A stretch of DNA of 47,240 nt from positions 1 through 47,240 of IMG/VR virus record IMGVR_UViG_3300047550_003785. One strand, written 5' to 3'. Each line of letters opens with the position of its first letter. Position 1 is the first letter of the stretch. The DNA is from a virus. The translations under genes and the position numbers were made by a program. The notes beneath the pieces are model-generated. The model was not told where the DNA came from. It ran no database searches and saw only the letters and a program-made list of their open reading frames with translations. Below, one piece after another: positions 10,401-19,414 of the stretch.

Positions 10401-11612
10401 CAATACACTAAATTATATTTTAAAACATCAAACGGTTCTTCAAACGTTGGCGGTTTTTATGGTGACGGATTAGCAACAAGATTTACAACTCTTGGTACTA
10501 ATAGTTCTTCACCTAGTACAATAAGAGTGATACAAAATTCAACAACAAGTTATGAAATTTATGGAAATTTTGGCACTTACACCAATGGTTCAACATATCA
10601 AGTTCAGACAGGTAGTGGAACAACCTGGACACATTCAGGAACTATATATATTGGTACACCAACAGGAACATATATTGATATCACGCCGGCAACGGCAATA
10701 GGTCCAACTGGTCCAACTGGTCCACAAGGACCCATTGGTCCAATCGGTCCAATTGGTCCAATAGGTCCAATCGGACCATCAGGACCAACTGGTCCACAAG
10801 GACCCATTGGTCCAATAGGTCCAATAGGTCCAATAGGTCCAATCGGACCATCAGGACCATCAGGACCACAGGGTCCAATAGGACCAATCGGACCAATCGG
10901 ACCATCAGGACCACAGGGTCCAATAGGACCAATCGGACCAATCGGTCCAATCGGACCATCAGGACCACAGGGTCCAATAGGTCCAATCGGACCAATCGGT
11001 CCAATCGGACCATCAGGACCACAGGGTCCAATAGGACCAATAGGACCAATCGGTCCAATAGGACCATCAGGTCCAACAGGACCACAGGGTCCAATAGGAC
11101 CAATAGGACCAATCGGTCCAATAGGACCATCAGGTCCAACAGGACCACAGGGTCCTGCTGGACCATCAACAACTATAAACGCAACAGATGATACAACAAC
11201 TGCTGCAAATCATTACCCCGTTTTTGTAGCCGCAGTTGGTTCAAATCAAACAGCCGAAGCTTCAAGCACAAAATTATATTTTAATCCAAGCACAGGAACT
11301 TTAAACGCTACCATCTTCAATTCTCTTTCGGATAAAAACAAAAAAGAGAACATTCAAACTATTGAAAATTCACTAAATAAAATTTTAGGAATGAGAGGTG
11401 TCAGCTTTAATTGGATAGACACAAAACAAAAATCAATTGGTATAATTGCACAAGAAGTCGAAGAAATTATACCAGAGATAGTGTCTACAAATGAAAATGG
11501 CACCAAATCAATTTCTTATGACAGCGTTATTGGTTTACTGATAGAAGCAATTAAAGAGCAACAAAAACAAATAGATAATTTAACTGAGACAGTAAGGAGA
11601 TTAGACAAATGA
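7446..11612 (+). CDS. Collagen-like tail fibre with three Gly-Pro-X stalks and C-terminal Peptidase_S74 domain
   Basis: Domains in order: an N-terminal fibre domain ([33 protein letters not shown]); a beta-rich shaft; collagen-like block 1 (8460-8873); a globular insert (8874-9185); block 2 (9186-10262); a second insert of about 145 residues containing [20 protein letters not shown] and [11 protein letters not shown], a type seen as a fibre head domain; block 3 (10701-11168); a knob; and an S74 chaperone domain. The S74 motif is [10 protein letters not shown]: the cleavage Ser (11328-11330) and the Lys at +5 (11343-11345) are kept, while the usual Arg at +3 is Asn. Knob and S74 are clearly related to those of the first fibre. 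The final tail is a coiled coil. This is a long, probably trimeric adhesin. Confidence 0.88.
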   Translation: MSNTVIQIKKTGATGNTPDANSLLPGELAINYADGKLFYKDDANVVQAIYLQNLYETINVNGTLLIPTSITDILNFQSGNGISLTANSITETIYIDETLSPIINAVFAFANTRYSSNGGTIYGSTTITGNLVVDTTANAVSITTENSYSDKFIANSVVANTGVIGNALVSNTSIFANTIIANTSLSVLGPSTISGNLVTNYLSVNNDVIISGNLTVLGNTLTVNTQTLSIDDSLISLAKNNTTDVVDIGFYGHYANTPNLHTGLVRHATDKIYYLFDNLQTEPSSTIDVANATIATINANVISTSITLRGFDPLAHANGAFNKANAAYDYANNISLTPGPTGPQGPQGNIGPTGPTGPTGAQGDTGPTGPQGPQGNIGPTGPTGPTGAQGDTGPTGPQGPIGPIGPSGPTGPQGPQGDIGPTGPQGPIGPIGPSGPTGPIGPTGPQGPQGDIGPTGPQGPIGPIGPSGPTGPTGPIAGSNQQIIYNNNGSPGASANLTWDGTILRATQLIVTNSAGDEGGEILLAKPVSNVTLSGTGITIDAYQNKIRFFEQGGNARGVYIDLTEAANGASTNLLAGGATGPTGPQGPIGPSGPTGPQGPIGPIGPIGPSGPTGPQGPIGPIGPSGPQGPIGPSGPTGPQGPIGPSGPTGPQGPQGDIGPSGPQGPIGPSGPTGPQGPIGPIGPSGPQGPIGPSGPTGPQGPIGPIGPIGPSGPTGPQGPIGPIGPIGPSGPTGPQGPIGPIGPIGPSGPTGPQGPIGPIGPIGPIGPSGPTGPQGPAGPIGPIGPSGPTGPQGPIGPIGPIGPIGPSGPQGPIGPIGPIGPIGPSGPQGPIGPSGPTGPQGPIGPIGPIGPSGPTGPQGPIGPIGPIGPSGPTGPQGPIGPIGPIGPIGPSGPTGPQGPIGPIGPIGPSGPTGPQGPIGPIGPIGPSGPTGPQGPTGATSYSIPDTGAAPRYILLGTWSTAQSGQTLLIDIVAHAGYNADTTQNQYTKLYFKTSNGSSNVGGFYGDGLATRFTTLGTNSSSPSTIRVIQNSTTSYEIYGNFGTYTNGSTYQVQTGSGTTWTHSGTIYIGTPTGTYIDITPATAIGPTGPTGPQGPIGPIGPIGPIGPIGPSGPTGPQGPIGPIGPIGPIGPIGPSGPSGPQGPIGPIGPIGPSGPQGPIGPIGPIGPIGPSGPQGPIGPIGPIGPIGPSGPQGPIGPIGPIGPIGPSGPTGPQGPIGPIGPIGPIGPSGPTGPQGPAGPSTTINATDDTTTAANHYPVFVAAVGSNQTAEASSTKLYFNPSTGTLNATIFNSLSDKNKKENIQTIENSLNKILGMRGVSFNWIDTKQKSIGIIAQEVEEIIPEIVSTNENGTKSISYDSVIGLLIEAIKEQQKQIDNLTETVRRLDK
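8460..8873 (+). repeat. Collagen-like repeat block 1
   Basis: Triplets of Gly-Pro-Thr, Gly-Pro-Gln and Gly-Pro-Ile with GAQGDTGPT and GDIGPT variants. The first about 170 bases are duplicated nearly exactly (8460-8553 versus 8551-8640). Confidence 0.85.
9186..10262 (+). repeat. Collagen-like repeat block 2 (longest)
   Basis: About 360 residues of Gly-Pro-X with the module [15 protein letters not shown] repeated in many length variants. Y positions are mainly Ile, Ser, Thr and Gln, with one GPAGPI. Both inserts that flank the block are non-collagenous. Confidence 0.9.
10701..11168 (+). repeat. Collagen-like repeat block 3
   Basis: This is the same Gly-Pro-Ile/Ser/Thr/Gln triplet array, ending [12 protein letters not shown] just before the knob and S74 domain. 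Confidence 0.88.
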
Positions 11613-11938
11613 CGGTGTATGCAAATCTTGAAAATGGCGTACTAAAGGGGCAATATGATTTACTCCCTGAAAAATGGAATGGGCACGACAATTTTCATTT
11701 AAAATGTAAAGTCGATGAAAACTTTATGCGTGAAAATGGTTTCGTTAAGATTATTCGAGACACCACACCATTTAATCCAGAAACACATAAAATGTCAGAT
11801 TATTTACTTTATGAAGTTATTGATGGTGAAGTTTATGAACATAGAAATATTTTAGAAATTCCTAAACCTTCTCAGGAAGAAAATACACCTCCTCAGGAAG
11901 AAAATACACCTCCTGAAGAAGAAAATACGACAGAGTAA
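11609..11938 (+). CDS. Small fibre-associated protein, 109 aa (possible assembly factor)
   Basis: It starts within the stop of the collagen fibre (ATGA, 4-base overlap), so translation is coupled. Residues 1-80 contain [17 protein letters not shown] and [18 protein letters not shown]. The tail has three copies of an EENTPP-type acidic repeat ([19 protein letters not shown]). The length, fibre-distal position and 'PE-x-W-x-G...NF' pattern recall tail-fibre assembly proteins, but the similarity is weak and unconfirmed. The acidic Pro-rich tail is probably disordered. Confidence 0.5.
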   Translation: MTVYANLENGVLKGQYDLLPEKWNGHDNFHLKCKVDENFMRENGFVKIIRDTTPFNPETHKMSDYLLYEVIDGEVYEHRNILEIPKPSQEENTPPQEENTPPEEENTTE

Positions 11939-11948
11939 TTAGTATTTA

Positions 11949-14900
11949 ATGCCAACCACTAATTTTAAAATCAGTTCAGGTTCCGATTTAGACGCTCTAT
12001 TTGAACCAATCGGGTCTGCATCAAAAAGGGCTGATGTAAGTTATCAAGTTACTGGGGCTGATATCTCCAACTATTACTATCCAGTCAGTGCTGGAGGTAC
12101 TGCTTTTGGTACCACCAACCTACAATCTAGTGGTGTGGATATAGGTACATTGTTTGCGGCAATTGGTACAGTTGTTTCATCTAAAGGTCCACTTTACCAA
12201 TGGGGAATTAATAGATATGGACAAATAGCATTTACAAGTGATACTTATAGTTGGACAATTGTATCAGCAAGAGGCAGTTATAATACCTTAGCAATTCGTT
12301 CAGATAATTTATTATTTGCTTGGGGGCGTAATCAAAATGGTTCACTAGGTGATGAAACAACCATACGTAGATTATCACCAGTACAAATAGGATCCAGTTC
12401 TTGGACAGCGGTGGCATCAGGTTCAAGACATACATTAGCCATTCGTTCGGATGGTATATTATTTACTTGGGGTCTAAATTCTTTAGGTGAATTAGGTGAT
12501 GGTACAACGGTTAATAAATCATCTCCTGTACAAATAGGATCCAGTTCTTGGACTGCTGTGGCCACTTCAACCGGCACACATTCAGTAGCCATTCGTTCGG
12601 ATGGTGCATTATTTACTTGGGGCGGTTCATCCTTTGGTCAATTAGGTGATGGTACAACGGTTAATAAATCATCTCCTGTACAAATAGGATCCAGTTCTTG
12701 GACAGCCATAACAGCCGGCACTTTTCATACAGCAGCCGTTCGTTCTGGTGGCACATTATTTACTTGGGGCCTAGGAAATTATGGGCGTTTAGGATTTGTT
12801 AACGATTCTTTGAGTTGGACAGTTGTATCGGCGGCTCCAGGTTCAATAAGCAGTCATACAGCAGCCATTCGTTCGGATGGTATTTTGTTTGCTTGGGGTA
12901 CTAATCAAGTTGGTCAATTAGGTGATGGTACAACGGTTAATAAATCATCTCCTGTACAAATAGGATCCAGTTCTTGGACAGCCGTATCAGTCGGAAATAG
13001 TCATACAGCAGCCATTCGTTCGGATGGTAGATTATTTACTTGGGGTCTAAATTCTTCAGGTCAATTAGGTGATAATTCATTGCTTAGTAAAACATCTCCT
13101 GTACAAATAGGATCCAGTTCTTGGACAGTCATTTTCAGTGGAGCTAGTCATACAGTAGCCATTCGTTCTGGTGGTACACTGTTCACTTGGGGTATAAATT
13201 CTTCAGGTCAATTAGGTGATAATTCAACGCTTAATAAATCATCTCCTGTACAAATAGGATCCAGTTCTTGGACAGCCATTTCGGGTGGAGGTTTTCATAC
13301 ACTGGCCATTCGTTCCGGAGGGACATTATTTAGTTGGGGGGCCGGAGCAAATGGTCGCCTTGGTGATAGTACAACGCTTAGTAAATCATCTCCTGTACAA
13401 ATAGGATCCAGTTCCTGGACGGCTGTGTCGGCCGGCAACTTTCATTCAGCAGCCATTCGTTCCGGTGGCACATTATTTGTTTGGGGTTCAAATGCTGTCG
13501 GGCAAACTGGTGATGGTACAGTTGTCACTAAGTCATCTCCAGTACAAATAGGTTCCAGTTCCTGGACGGCTGTGTCGGCCGGTCTCTCTGCTACAGCAGC
13601 CATTCGTTCTGATGGTGCATTATTCACTTGGGGTCAAGGAAATTATGGCCGACTTGGTAGTGGCACCACAACTAGCAGATCGTCTCCAGTACAAGTAGGA
13701 TCAAGTTCTTGGACAATTATAACAGTAGGTCCAACTCATACCGCAGCCATTCGTTCCGGTGGCACATTATTTGCTTGGGGTCTAAATGCTACAGGTCAAT
13801 TAGGTGATAATACAACGGTTAATAAATCATCTCCTGTTCAATTAGGCACTAATGAACCATTTAATGTAAGTTCTCCCACACAAGTGGGATTAAGTTCTTG
13901 GACTGCTGTGGCAGCAGGCGGGAACCATACAGCAGCTATTCGTTCTGGCGGCACATTATTTACTTGGGGTTTTAATAGTAATGGTCAACTTGGTGATGGC
14001 TCAGTTACTAACAAAAATTCTCCAGTACAAATAGGTTCCAGTTCTTGGAATGCTGTGGCAGCAGGGGACAGACACACAGCAGCTATTCGTTCTGGCGGCA
14101 CATTATTTATTTGGGGACAAGGAACATATGGTCAATTAGGTGATGGCTCATTTGCTAGTAAATCGTCTCCAGTACAAATAGGTTCCAGTTCCTGGACGGC
14201 TGTGTCAGCCGGGAGCACTCATACAGCGGGCATACTTTCTAATAATTTATTATTTCTTTGGGGGTCTTCATATCATGGTTCATTAGGATTTAATAATTTT
14301 TTAACTGTAACATCTCCAATACAATTAGGAAATAATCCTGCGGATCGATCATCTCCAGTACAAATAGGATTGAGTTCTTGGACAGTTGTATCAAACGGCG
14401 GCTCACATACGGCAGCCATTCGTTCCGATGGTATATTATTTACTTGGGGAATAGGCTCAAATGGTCGACTTGGTGATAACTCAGTTACTAGTAAATCGTC
14501 TCCAGTACAAATAGGATCCAGTTCTTGGACTGCCATATCAGCAGGATACGGACATACAGCAGCCATTCGTTCCGATGGTATATTATTTACTTGGGGTGCG
14601 GCCGCCTCCGGTCAATTAGGTGATGGCTCAATTACTAGTAAATCGTCTCCAGTACAAATAGGTTCCAGTTCTTGGACAGCCGTATCAGCAAGAAACCACA
14701 CAGCAGCCATTCGTTCTGGTGGCACATTATTTACTTGGGGTTTAAATAATTATGGTCAATTAGGTGATGGGACAACAGGTACAATTAATAACAAAAATTC
14801 TCCAGTACAAATAGGATCCAGTTCTTGGACAACCGTATCAGCAGGGGCCAGACACACAGCAGCTATTCGTTCTGGCGGCACATTATTTACTTGGGGCGGT

Positions 14901-15320
14901 GGATCCTATGGTCAATTAGGTGATGGTACAGCCGTTAATAAATCATCTCCAGTACAAATAGGTTCCAATTCTTGGACAGCCATATCAGCCAGCGATTTTC
15001 ATACAGCAGGCATTCAGACTGATCAATTATTATTTACTTGGGGTCTAAATATTTATGGTCAATTAGGTGATGGCTCAGTTGCTAGTAAATCGTCTCCAGT
15101 ACAAATAGGTTCCAGTTCTTGGACAGCCGTATCAGCAGGAGACGGACATACAGCAGCCATTCGTTCGGATGGTAGATTATTTACTTGGGGTCTAAATTTT
15201 TCAGGTCAATTAGGTGATAATACAACGGTTAATAAATCATCTCCTATACAAATAGGATCCAGTTCTTGGACAGTCATTTCCGCTAGAACTTTTTTTACAT
15301 CAGCTTTGAAAAAATCATGA
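11949..15320 (+). CDS. RCC1-type beta-propeller protein, about 21 blades, 1123 aa
   Basis: After an N-terminal segment of about 80 residues, the protein consists of units of about 51 residues with the RCC1 signature: HTAAIRSDGxLFTWGxNxxG, QLGDGTTVNKSSPVQIG, SSSWTAVSAG. I count 20 full units plus half a unit at each end (LYQWGINRYGQIAF at the start, SSSWTVISARTFFTSALKKS at the end). The two halves could close one ring. RCC1 domains form seven-bladed propellers, so about 21 blades would suit three rings. That is inference. Spacing is irregular after units 4, 11 and 14, where linkers are longer or shorter. No catalytic residues are visible. It is probably a virion adhesin or scaffold next to the fibres. 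Confidence 0.85.
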   Translation: MPTTNFKISSGSDLDALFEPIGSASKRADVSYQVTGADISNYYYPVSAGGTAFGTTNLQSSGVDIGTLFAAIGTVVSSKGPLYQWGINRYGQIAFTSDTYSWTIVSARGSYNTLAIRSDNLLFAWGRNQNGSLGDETTIRRLSPVQIGSSSWTAVASGSRHTLAIRSDGILFTWGLNSLGELGDGTTVNKSSPVQIGSSSWTAVATSTGTHSVAIRSDGALFTWGGSSFGQLGDGTTVNKSSPVQIGSSSWTAITAGTFHTAAVRSGGTLFTWGLGNYGRLGFVNDSLSWTVVSAAPGSISSHTAAIRSDGILFAWGTNQVGQLGDGTTVNKSSPVQIGSSSWTAVSVGNSHTAAIRSDGRLFTWGLNSSGQLGDNSLLSKTSPVQIGSSSWTVIFSGASHTVAIRSGGTLFTWGINSSGQLGDNSTLNKSSPVQIGSSSWTAISGGGFHTLAIRSGGTLFSWGAGANGRLGDSTTLSKSSPVQIGSSSWTAVSAGNFHSAAIRSGGTLFVWGSNAVGQTGDGTVVTKSSPVQIGSSSWTAVSAGLSATAAIRSDGALFTWGQGNYGRLGSGTTTSRSSPVQVGSSSWTIITVGPTHTAAIRSGGTLFAWGLNATGQLGDNTTVNKSSPVQLGTNEPFNVSSPTQVGLSSWTAVAAGGNHTAAIRSGGTLFTWGFNSNGQLGDGSVTNKNSPVQIGSSSWNAVAAGDRHTAAIRSGGTLFIWGQGTYGQLGDGSFASKSSPVQIGSSSWTAVSAGSTHTAGILSNNLLFLWGSSYHGSLGFNNFLTVTSPIQLGNNPADRSSPVQIGLSSWTVVSNGGSHTAAIRSDGILFTWGIGSNGRLGDNSVTSKSSPVQIGSSSWTAISAGYGHTAAIRSDGILFTWGAAASGQLGDGSITSKSSPVQIGSSSWTAVSARNHTAAIRSGGTLFTWGLNNYGQLGDGTTGTINNKNSPVQIGSSSWTTVSAGARHTAAIRSGGTLFTWGGGSYGQLGDGTAVNKSSPVQIGSNSWTAISASDFHTAGIQTDQLLFTWGLNIYGQLGDGSVASKSSPVQIGSSSWTAVSAGDGHTAAIRSDGRLFTWGLNFSGQLGDNTTVNKSSPIQIGSSSWTVISARTFFTSALKKS
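12190..15290 (+). repeat. RCC1 tandem DNA repeats (about 150-bp period)
   Basis: The string caaataggatccagttcttg and close variants recur about every 150 bases across the gene. Copies differ mostly at third codon positions and in the short loops between strands. Confidence 0.85.
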
Positions 15321-15344
15321 TTGAAAAATAAAAATGGAGCAATA

Positions 15345-16376
15345 ATGCATTTGATAGATCAACAACTTAATTTAATGATACGTGGGCGTTTTGAAGAAGG
15401 ATGGAAATTAGCAGAGCAAATGGAAGCTAATGATCCTGATGATCCCAGAGCTAAGTTTAATAGGGGATGGTTTTTAATTAATCAAGGCAATCTTCAAGAT
15501 GGTTTTAAATGTCTTGAATATGGGCGCCCACTGAAAGTTTATGGCTCAGGAAAAATTAATACAACAAAAACAATTTGGAATGGGCAAGACGATCTAACGG
15601 ATAAAACAGTTATTCTCAATATGGAATGTGGTTATGGTGATCAAATCATCTATGCAAGGTTTGCAACAGAAGTGTGGAAAAAAGGAGGTAAAGCAATACT
15701 TTGTTGTGATAAATCTTTGCATTCTTTATTTTCTAGGATTCCCGGAACACATAAGTGTATAACATTAGATGAAGTGTCCTCTACATATCATGACTATTGG
15801 ATTCCAGGGTTCAGTTGTAGCTGGTTATTCGGGCATACTTTTGAAACATTACCAAAACAACCTTTCATTTTTGCAAAACAAGAAAGCATTGATGTTTGGA
15901 AAACAATTTTAAATACAAAAAAGAAAATAAAAATAGGCATTCGTTGGAGCGGAAGCCCATTATTTGAACATCAACAATTTCGTATATTTCCTCCCGAAAA
16001 ATTAATTAATCTTTATAAAGACAACGATCATATACAGTTTTATAGTCTGCAAAGAGATACGGATGTGAGGGAATTACCTGTTGAAATTTCTGATCTGCAA
16101 CATTTAATAATTTCTTGGGAAGACACTGTTGCATGTATCGAAAATCTCGACTTGGTAATAAGTTCCTGTACAAGTATAGCACATTTATCAGCAGCCATGG
16201 GAAAACCAACTTGGGTCATAGTGCCTATTTTACCTTACCATGTTTGGGCATATGGCGATAGACATAGCCCATGGTATGAAGATACTACAAAGGTATTCAG
16301 ACAAAAGAAGTTTGCCAAATGGGATGAAACGTTTGAAGAGGTTTCACAAGAACTTAAAAAACTTTTTCCAAAATAA
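15345..16376 (+). CDS. TPR-containing glycosyltransferase, heptosyltransferase (GT9/GT41)-like
   Basis: Residues 1-60 form TPR-like helices (GRFEEGWKLAEQMEANDPDD, KFNRGWFLINQGNLQDGFKC). The rest is a GT-B type transferase: NMECGYGDQIIYARF in the N-lobe, KIGIRWSGSPLFEHQQFR at the domain switch, and a donor-site region DLVISSCTSIAHLSAAMGKP followed by the HSPWYEDT...FRQKKFAKW ending. This is typical of TPR-linked family 9/41-like enzymes. I chose the ATG at 15345 because GGAG lies five bases before it; a TTG at 15321, right after the preceding stop, is in frame but has no site. With ADP-heptose genes downstream, a heptosyl donor is plausible. It directly follows the RCC1 gene. The acceptor is unknown. 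Confidence 0.78.
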   Translation: MHLIDQQLNLMIRGRFEEGWKLAEQMEANDPDDPRAKFNRGWFLINQGNLQDGFKCLEYGRPLKVYGSGKINTTKTIWNGQDDLTDKTVILNMECGYGDQIIYARFATEVWKKGGKAILCCDKSLHSLFSRIPGTHKCITLDEVSSTYHDYWIPGFSCSWLFGHTFETLPKQPFIFAKQESIDVWKTILNTKKKIKIGIRWSGSPLFEHQQFRIFPPEKLINLYKDNDHIQFYSLQRDTDVRELPVEISDLQHLIISWEDTVACIENLDLVISSCTSIAHLSAAMGKPTWVIVPILPYHVWAYGDRHSPWYEDTTKVFRQKKFAKWDETFEEVSQELKKLFPK

Positions 16377-16382
16377 TTCGTC

Positions 16383-16390
16383 AATAAATA
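16383..16390 (+). promoter_or_regulatory. Late promoter-like octamer AATAAATA
   Basis: It lies in the short gap after the TPR glycosyltransferase, 36 bases before the sulfotransferase ATG at 16427, and fits the late promoter series. Confidence 0.42.
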
Positions 16391-16426
16391 GTTTATATTA
16401 CTATATGATTTTTAAATGGAGTGATC

Positions 16427-17227
16427 ATGAAAAAAGAAAATTTATATTTTATTGCTGGCTTACCTAGAGCAGGTTCAACTTTAATTACCAATATATTAAA
16501 ACAAAATCCAAAAATACATGGTGAATCTGTCAGTTCACTTGCTTCAATAATTGGAACTGTTAATGCTAGTTGGTCTAATTTTGATGCCAATAAAGAGTAT
16601 AGAAATGATCAAGCAAAAGTTGGTGTTTTAAAATCTATACTTGAAGGTTATTATTCTCATATTGACAAATCAATAGTTTTTGATAAAGATAGGGGATGGG
16701 TTCCTTTAATTGGGCTTATTGAAGCTATCACACAACAACAAGTCAAAATGATTATTTGTGTCAGAAATCCTGCTGAAATATTGACTTCATTTGAAAGATT
16801 GAGAAAAGACAATCCTTTGTTCTTTACAAATGTTGATGCTAATCTAAGAGAAGGATCTAATATATCTTCAAGAGCATATTATTATGCTGGTCCTGATGGT
16901 GCATTAGGGTTAAGCCATAGGAATATAAGAGATGCTATTGTAATGGGTTATCTTGACCGATTTTTGTTCATAGATTATAACAGATTTTGCAATAGCCCAA
17001 AATCTCAGACTAAAAGAATTTATGATTTTTTTGAATTACCAGATTTTCAGCATGATTTTTCCAAAATAGAACAAACTGAAAACTACAATGATCTTGCAGT
17101 TGGTTTACCAAACCTTCACAAAGTTAAACCAACACTCGAAAAAACCACGGTAAATTGTGTAGAATATCTAGGGTTGGATTTATACGATCAATATAATCGT
17201 GAAATTTTTTGGAATGCATGGATATAA
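16427..17227 (+). CDS. Sulfotransferase family protein (first copy)
   Basis: The N-terminal AGLPRAGSTLI (about residues 10-20) is the 5'-phosphosulfate binding loop that PAPS-dependent sulfotransferases use. IICVRNPAEILTSFERLRKD is the matching 3'-phosphate motif. The length of 266 residues is normal for the family. The start is ATG 16427, five bases after GGAG; the GTG at 16421 overlaps that site and is less likely. It would transfer sulfate from PAPS to a sugar or protein hydroxyl. The donor could come from the APS kinase at 31922. It opens the sugar cassette. Substrate unknown. Confidence 0.82.
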   Translation: MKKENLYFIAGLPRAGSTLITNILKQNPKIHGESVSSLASIIGTVNASWSNFDANKEYRNDQAKVGVLKSILEGYYSHIDKSIVFDKDRGWVPLIGLIEAITQQQVKMIICVRNPAEILTSFERLRKDNPLFFTNVDANLREGSNISSRAYYYAGPDGALGLSHRNIRDAIVMGYLDRFLFIDYNRFCNSPKSQTKRIYDFFELPDFQHDFSKIEQTENYNDLAVGLPNLHKVKPTLEKTTVNCVEYLGLDLYDQYNREIFWNAWI

Positions 17228-17249
17228 TATTAAAAAGGAATGAATTGAA

Positions 17250-17870
17250 ATGGATTTAATTGTACCAGAACATACAAAATTAAATATGGGTTGTGGATTT
17301 AAAAAACTTGATGACCATTGGAATGTTGATATCGAAAAAAGATGTAACCCAGATCAAGTATTAGATTTCGAAGTTACTCCTTGGCCTTATGAAGATAATT
17401 TTTTTGATAAGATCAATGCAGACAATATTCTTGAACATCTAGGGCAAGATCCAAAAGTGTTCACAAAGATTATTAAAGAAATGTACCGAGTTAGTAAAGA
17501 TCAAGCAGAATGGTTTATCAATGTTCCACACCATCGGTGTGATCTATATTGGGATGATTACACTCATGTAAGACCTCTCTCAGCAAAAACATTTAGAATG
17601 TTTGATCAAAAGGTAAATTTTGAATCTATCGAAAAAAATCTTAGCGATAGTACCTTTGGTTTATATAATAGTGTGGATCTGGAAGTCTATGATAGTACAC
17701 TTAACTTCGTTAATTACTGGTTACAGCAGCAAGATGAAGGAATGTTAGGTGCTAAACAACTTATGATTAATTTGAATACAATGTCTAATGTTGTTGAAAG
17801 TGTAAACATCTTTATTCGGGTACATAAACCTGGGCGATTTGAAGATTGGTTCAATAAGTATCAAAAATGA
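17250..17870 (+). CDS. Class I SAM-dependent methyltransferase
   Basis: KLNMGCGFKKLDDHWNVDIE matches motif I of class I methyltransferases, with the acidic residue ending strand 2 in VDIE. DKINADNILEHLGQDPKVFT and MYRVSKDQAEWFINVPHH match the later core motifs, as in small methyltransferases found in polysaccharide loci. It ends in an ATGA overlap with the FkbM-type gene. It probably methylates a sugar or other small acceptor during glycan assembly; the specificity cannot be read. Confidence 0.75.
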   Translation: MDLIVPEHTKLNMGCGFKKLDDHWNVDIEKRCNPDQVLDFEVTPWPYEDNFFDKINADNILEHLGQDPKVFTKIIKEMYRVSKDQAEWFINVPHHRCDLYWDDYTHVRPLSAKTFRMFDQKVNFESIEKNLSDSTFGLYNSVDLEVYDSTLNFVNYWLQQQDEGMLGAKQLMINLNTMSNVVESVNIFIRVHKPGRFEDWFNKYQK

Positions 17871-18604
17871 TATTCAATATTGGTGATAAAGTACACAGAA
17901 ATGTTTTGCTAAGTTGTGACCATGGGTTGATGATTGTAAACAGATTTGATTGCAATCATGAACAAGTTGGTCATGGGCAATGGCTTTTGGATCACGGAAA
18001 CACTTCAACAATAGAAGCTGCAAATTGTTATAGTTTATTAAAAGAGTTGCCAGAACCTATAATTTTTGACATTGGTGCAAATATAGGAACGTTCACAACT
18101 TGGATGGCAAGAGCATTTCCAAACGGTAAAGTCCATTCGTTCGAACCACAAAGAGCAGTCTTTCAAATGCTATCAGGTAACGCAGCAATTAACAATCTAT
18201 ATAATGTATACACATACAATATGGCTTTAGGTAAAGAAAATGCAAAGATTGAGTTTGAAGAACCGAATTATTTCGAAAAGAATGACTATGGAACTTTCAG
18301 TCTAGTTGAAAACATCATTCAACAAAAAACAAAAAATTTAATTACGGTAGAAATAAAGACTCTTGATACATTTTTAGAATACTATAATATACCAAAAGTT
18401 GATTTGCTAAAGATAGATGTGGAAGGAATGGATCTAGATGTGCTAATTGGTGGGCATAAAACAATAAAAAAATATTTGCCAATAATTTTTATTGAACATT
18501 CTGACAATAGAAAATCAATTCTAGAAGAGATTAAAGAGTTTTTGAACAATTTCGATTATGGTTATACCATAATAGGTAATAATGTTTTATGTAGGCCATT
18601 ATGA
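17867..18604 (+). CDS. FkbM family methyltransferase
   Basis: IIFDIGANIGTFTTWMARAF is the FkbM-type SAM motif, followed by KVHSFEPQRAVFQMLSGN and, late in the protein, the family hallmark VDLLKIDVEGMDLDVLIGG. The length of 245 residues is normal. Its start overlaps the previous stop (ATGA) and its stop overlaps the next start (ATGA at 18601). FkbM enzymes are usually O-methyltransferases acting on sugars or polyketides and are frequent in surface-glycan loci. Confidence 0.88.
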   Translation: MIFNIGDKVHRNVLLSCDHGLMIVNRFDCNHEQVGHGQWLLDHGNTSTIEAANCYSLLKELPEPIIFDIGANIGTFTTWMARAFPNGKVHSFEPQRAVFQMLSGNAAINNLYNVYTYNMALGKENAKIEFEEPNYFEKNDYGTFSLVENIIQQKTKNLITVEIKTLDTFLEYYNIPKVDLLKIDVEGMDLDVLIGGHKTIKKYLPIIFIEHSDNRKSILEEIKEFLNNFDYGYTIIGNNVLCRPL

Positions 18605-19410
18605 TTACAAATATACATTATGCGTATCAGTTATGTGACATACAGAATAGAGAACATGACAAGAGGATATGTGGAACGGATAGAACTCTTTTATCAAAAA
18701 AATCATTGAAGTCTTTCCTTATCTCTGTACAAAGTTGTGTCGAAAAATTTACCAACACTAAACACACAATAAGGATATTTAATGATAGGTCGACAAAGTG
18801 TCTACTGGACTTTGTTGATAAATGCATCACAGAATTTTCTTCCAAAAATATTATCATTGAGATAGAAAATCTCAAAAACTCTGGTATAACTAATTCAATT
18901 AAACAGTGTTATATTTGGATGCAACTAAACGGAAAGGATTTTGTTTATCAAGTTCAAGACGATTATATGTTTACAGAAAATGCAATTTTTGAGATGCTTG
19001 AGTTACAAAATCATCTCAAAAATGAATTAAACGAGTATGTAGTATTATCTCCATGGAACGATTCTTGGTTATGGAAACTTCCTTACAGAAACAAATCAAC
19101 CCCTAGAGTGGTCATATGTTCCAATCATAGATATTGGATACAATACTACGATATGAGTTGTTCCTTTTTTCTACATCATTCTGAATTTTCAAGACATTGG
19201 GATTACTATCATGATTTTTTCTACCTATTAAAAAAATTACCCAGCTCAAAGGAAAATAATTTAGAAAATCAATCATTGAACTATATGTTAACAAGGAGAG
19301 GTGTTCTGGGTTTGGTTCCAATTAATAGTATTGCGTTTCATCTTCAATCACAATTGGAGGAAGATCCTCATATTGATTGGAGAAAAATTTGGGATTCTAT
19401 AGAGGTTTAA
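18601..19410 (+). CDS. Probable GT-A glycosyltransferase
   Basis: The protein has a GT-A layout: an early strand region with KHTIRIFNDRST, then a helix, then FVYQVQDDYMFTENAIFEML, where QDDY resembles the metal-binding DxD region. The second half carries aromatic-rich acceptor-side sequence (PWNDSWLWKLPYRN) and a C-terminal HLQSQLEEDPHIDW. I infer a family 2-like transferase from this; similarity is distant. It overlaps the FkbM gene by four bases and sits four bases before the next gene. Donor and acceptor are unknown. Confidence 0.6.
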   Translation: MITNIHYAYQLCDIQNREHDKRICGTDRTLLSKKSLKSFLISVQSCVEKFTNTKHTIRIFNDRSTKCLLDFVDKCITEFSSKNIIIEIENLKNSGITNSIKQCYIWMQLNGKDFVYQVQDDYMFTENAIFEMLELQNHLKNELNEYVVLSPWNDSWLWKLPYRNKSTPRVVICSNHRYWIQYYDMSCSFFLHHSEFSRHWDYYHDFFYLLKKLPSSKENNLENQSLNYMLTRRGVLGLVPINSIAFHLQSQLEEDPHIDWRKIWDSIEV

Positions 19411-19414
19411 TATA

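Noticed and set aside
3456-11168. Canonical animal-type prolyl 4-hydroxylase substrate in the collagen stalks
   Set aside because: Proline almost never precedes Gly here (Gly-Pro-Y pattern), so the usual X-Pro-Gly target is missing; only a weaker link to the oxygenase is kept as a finding.
9074-11172. Long minus-strand ORFs over the second fibre's collagen blocks
   Set aside because: Same repeat effect as above; every real gene in the window is on the + strand.
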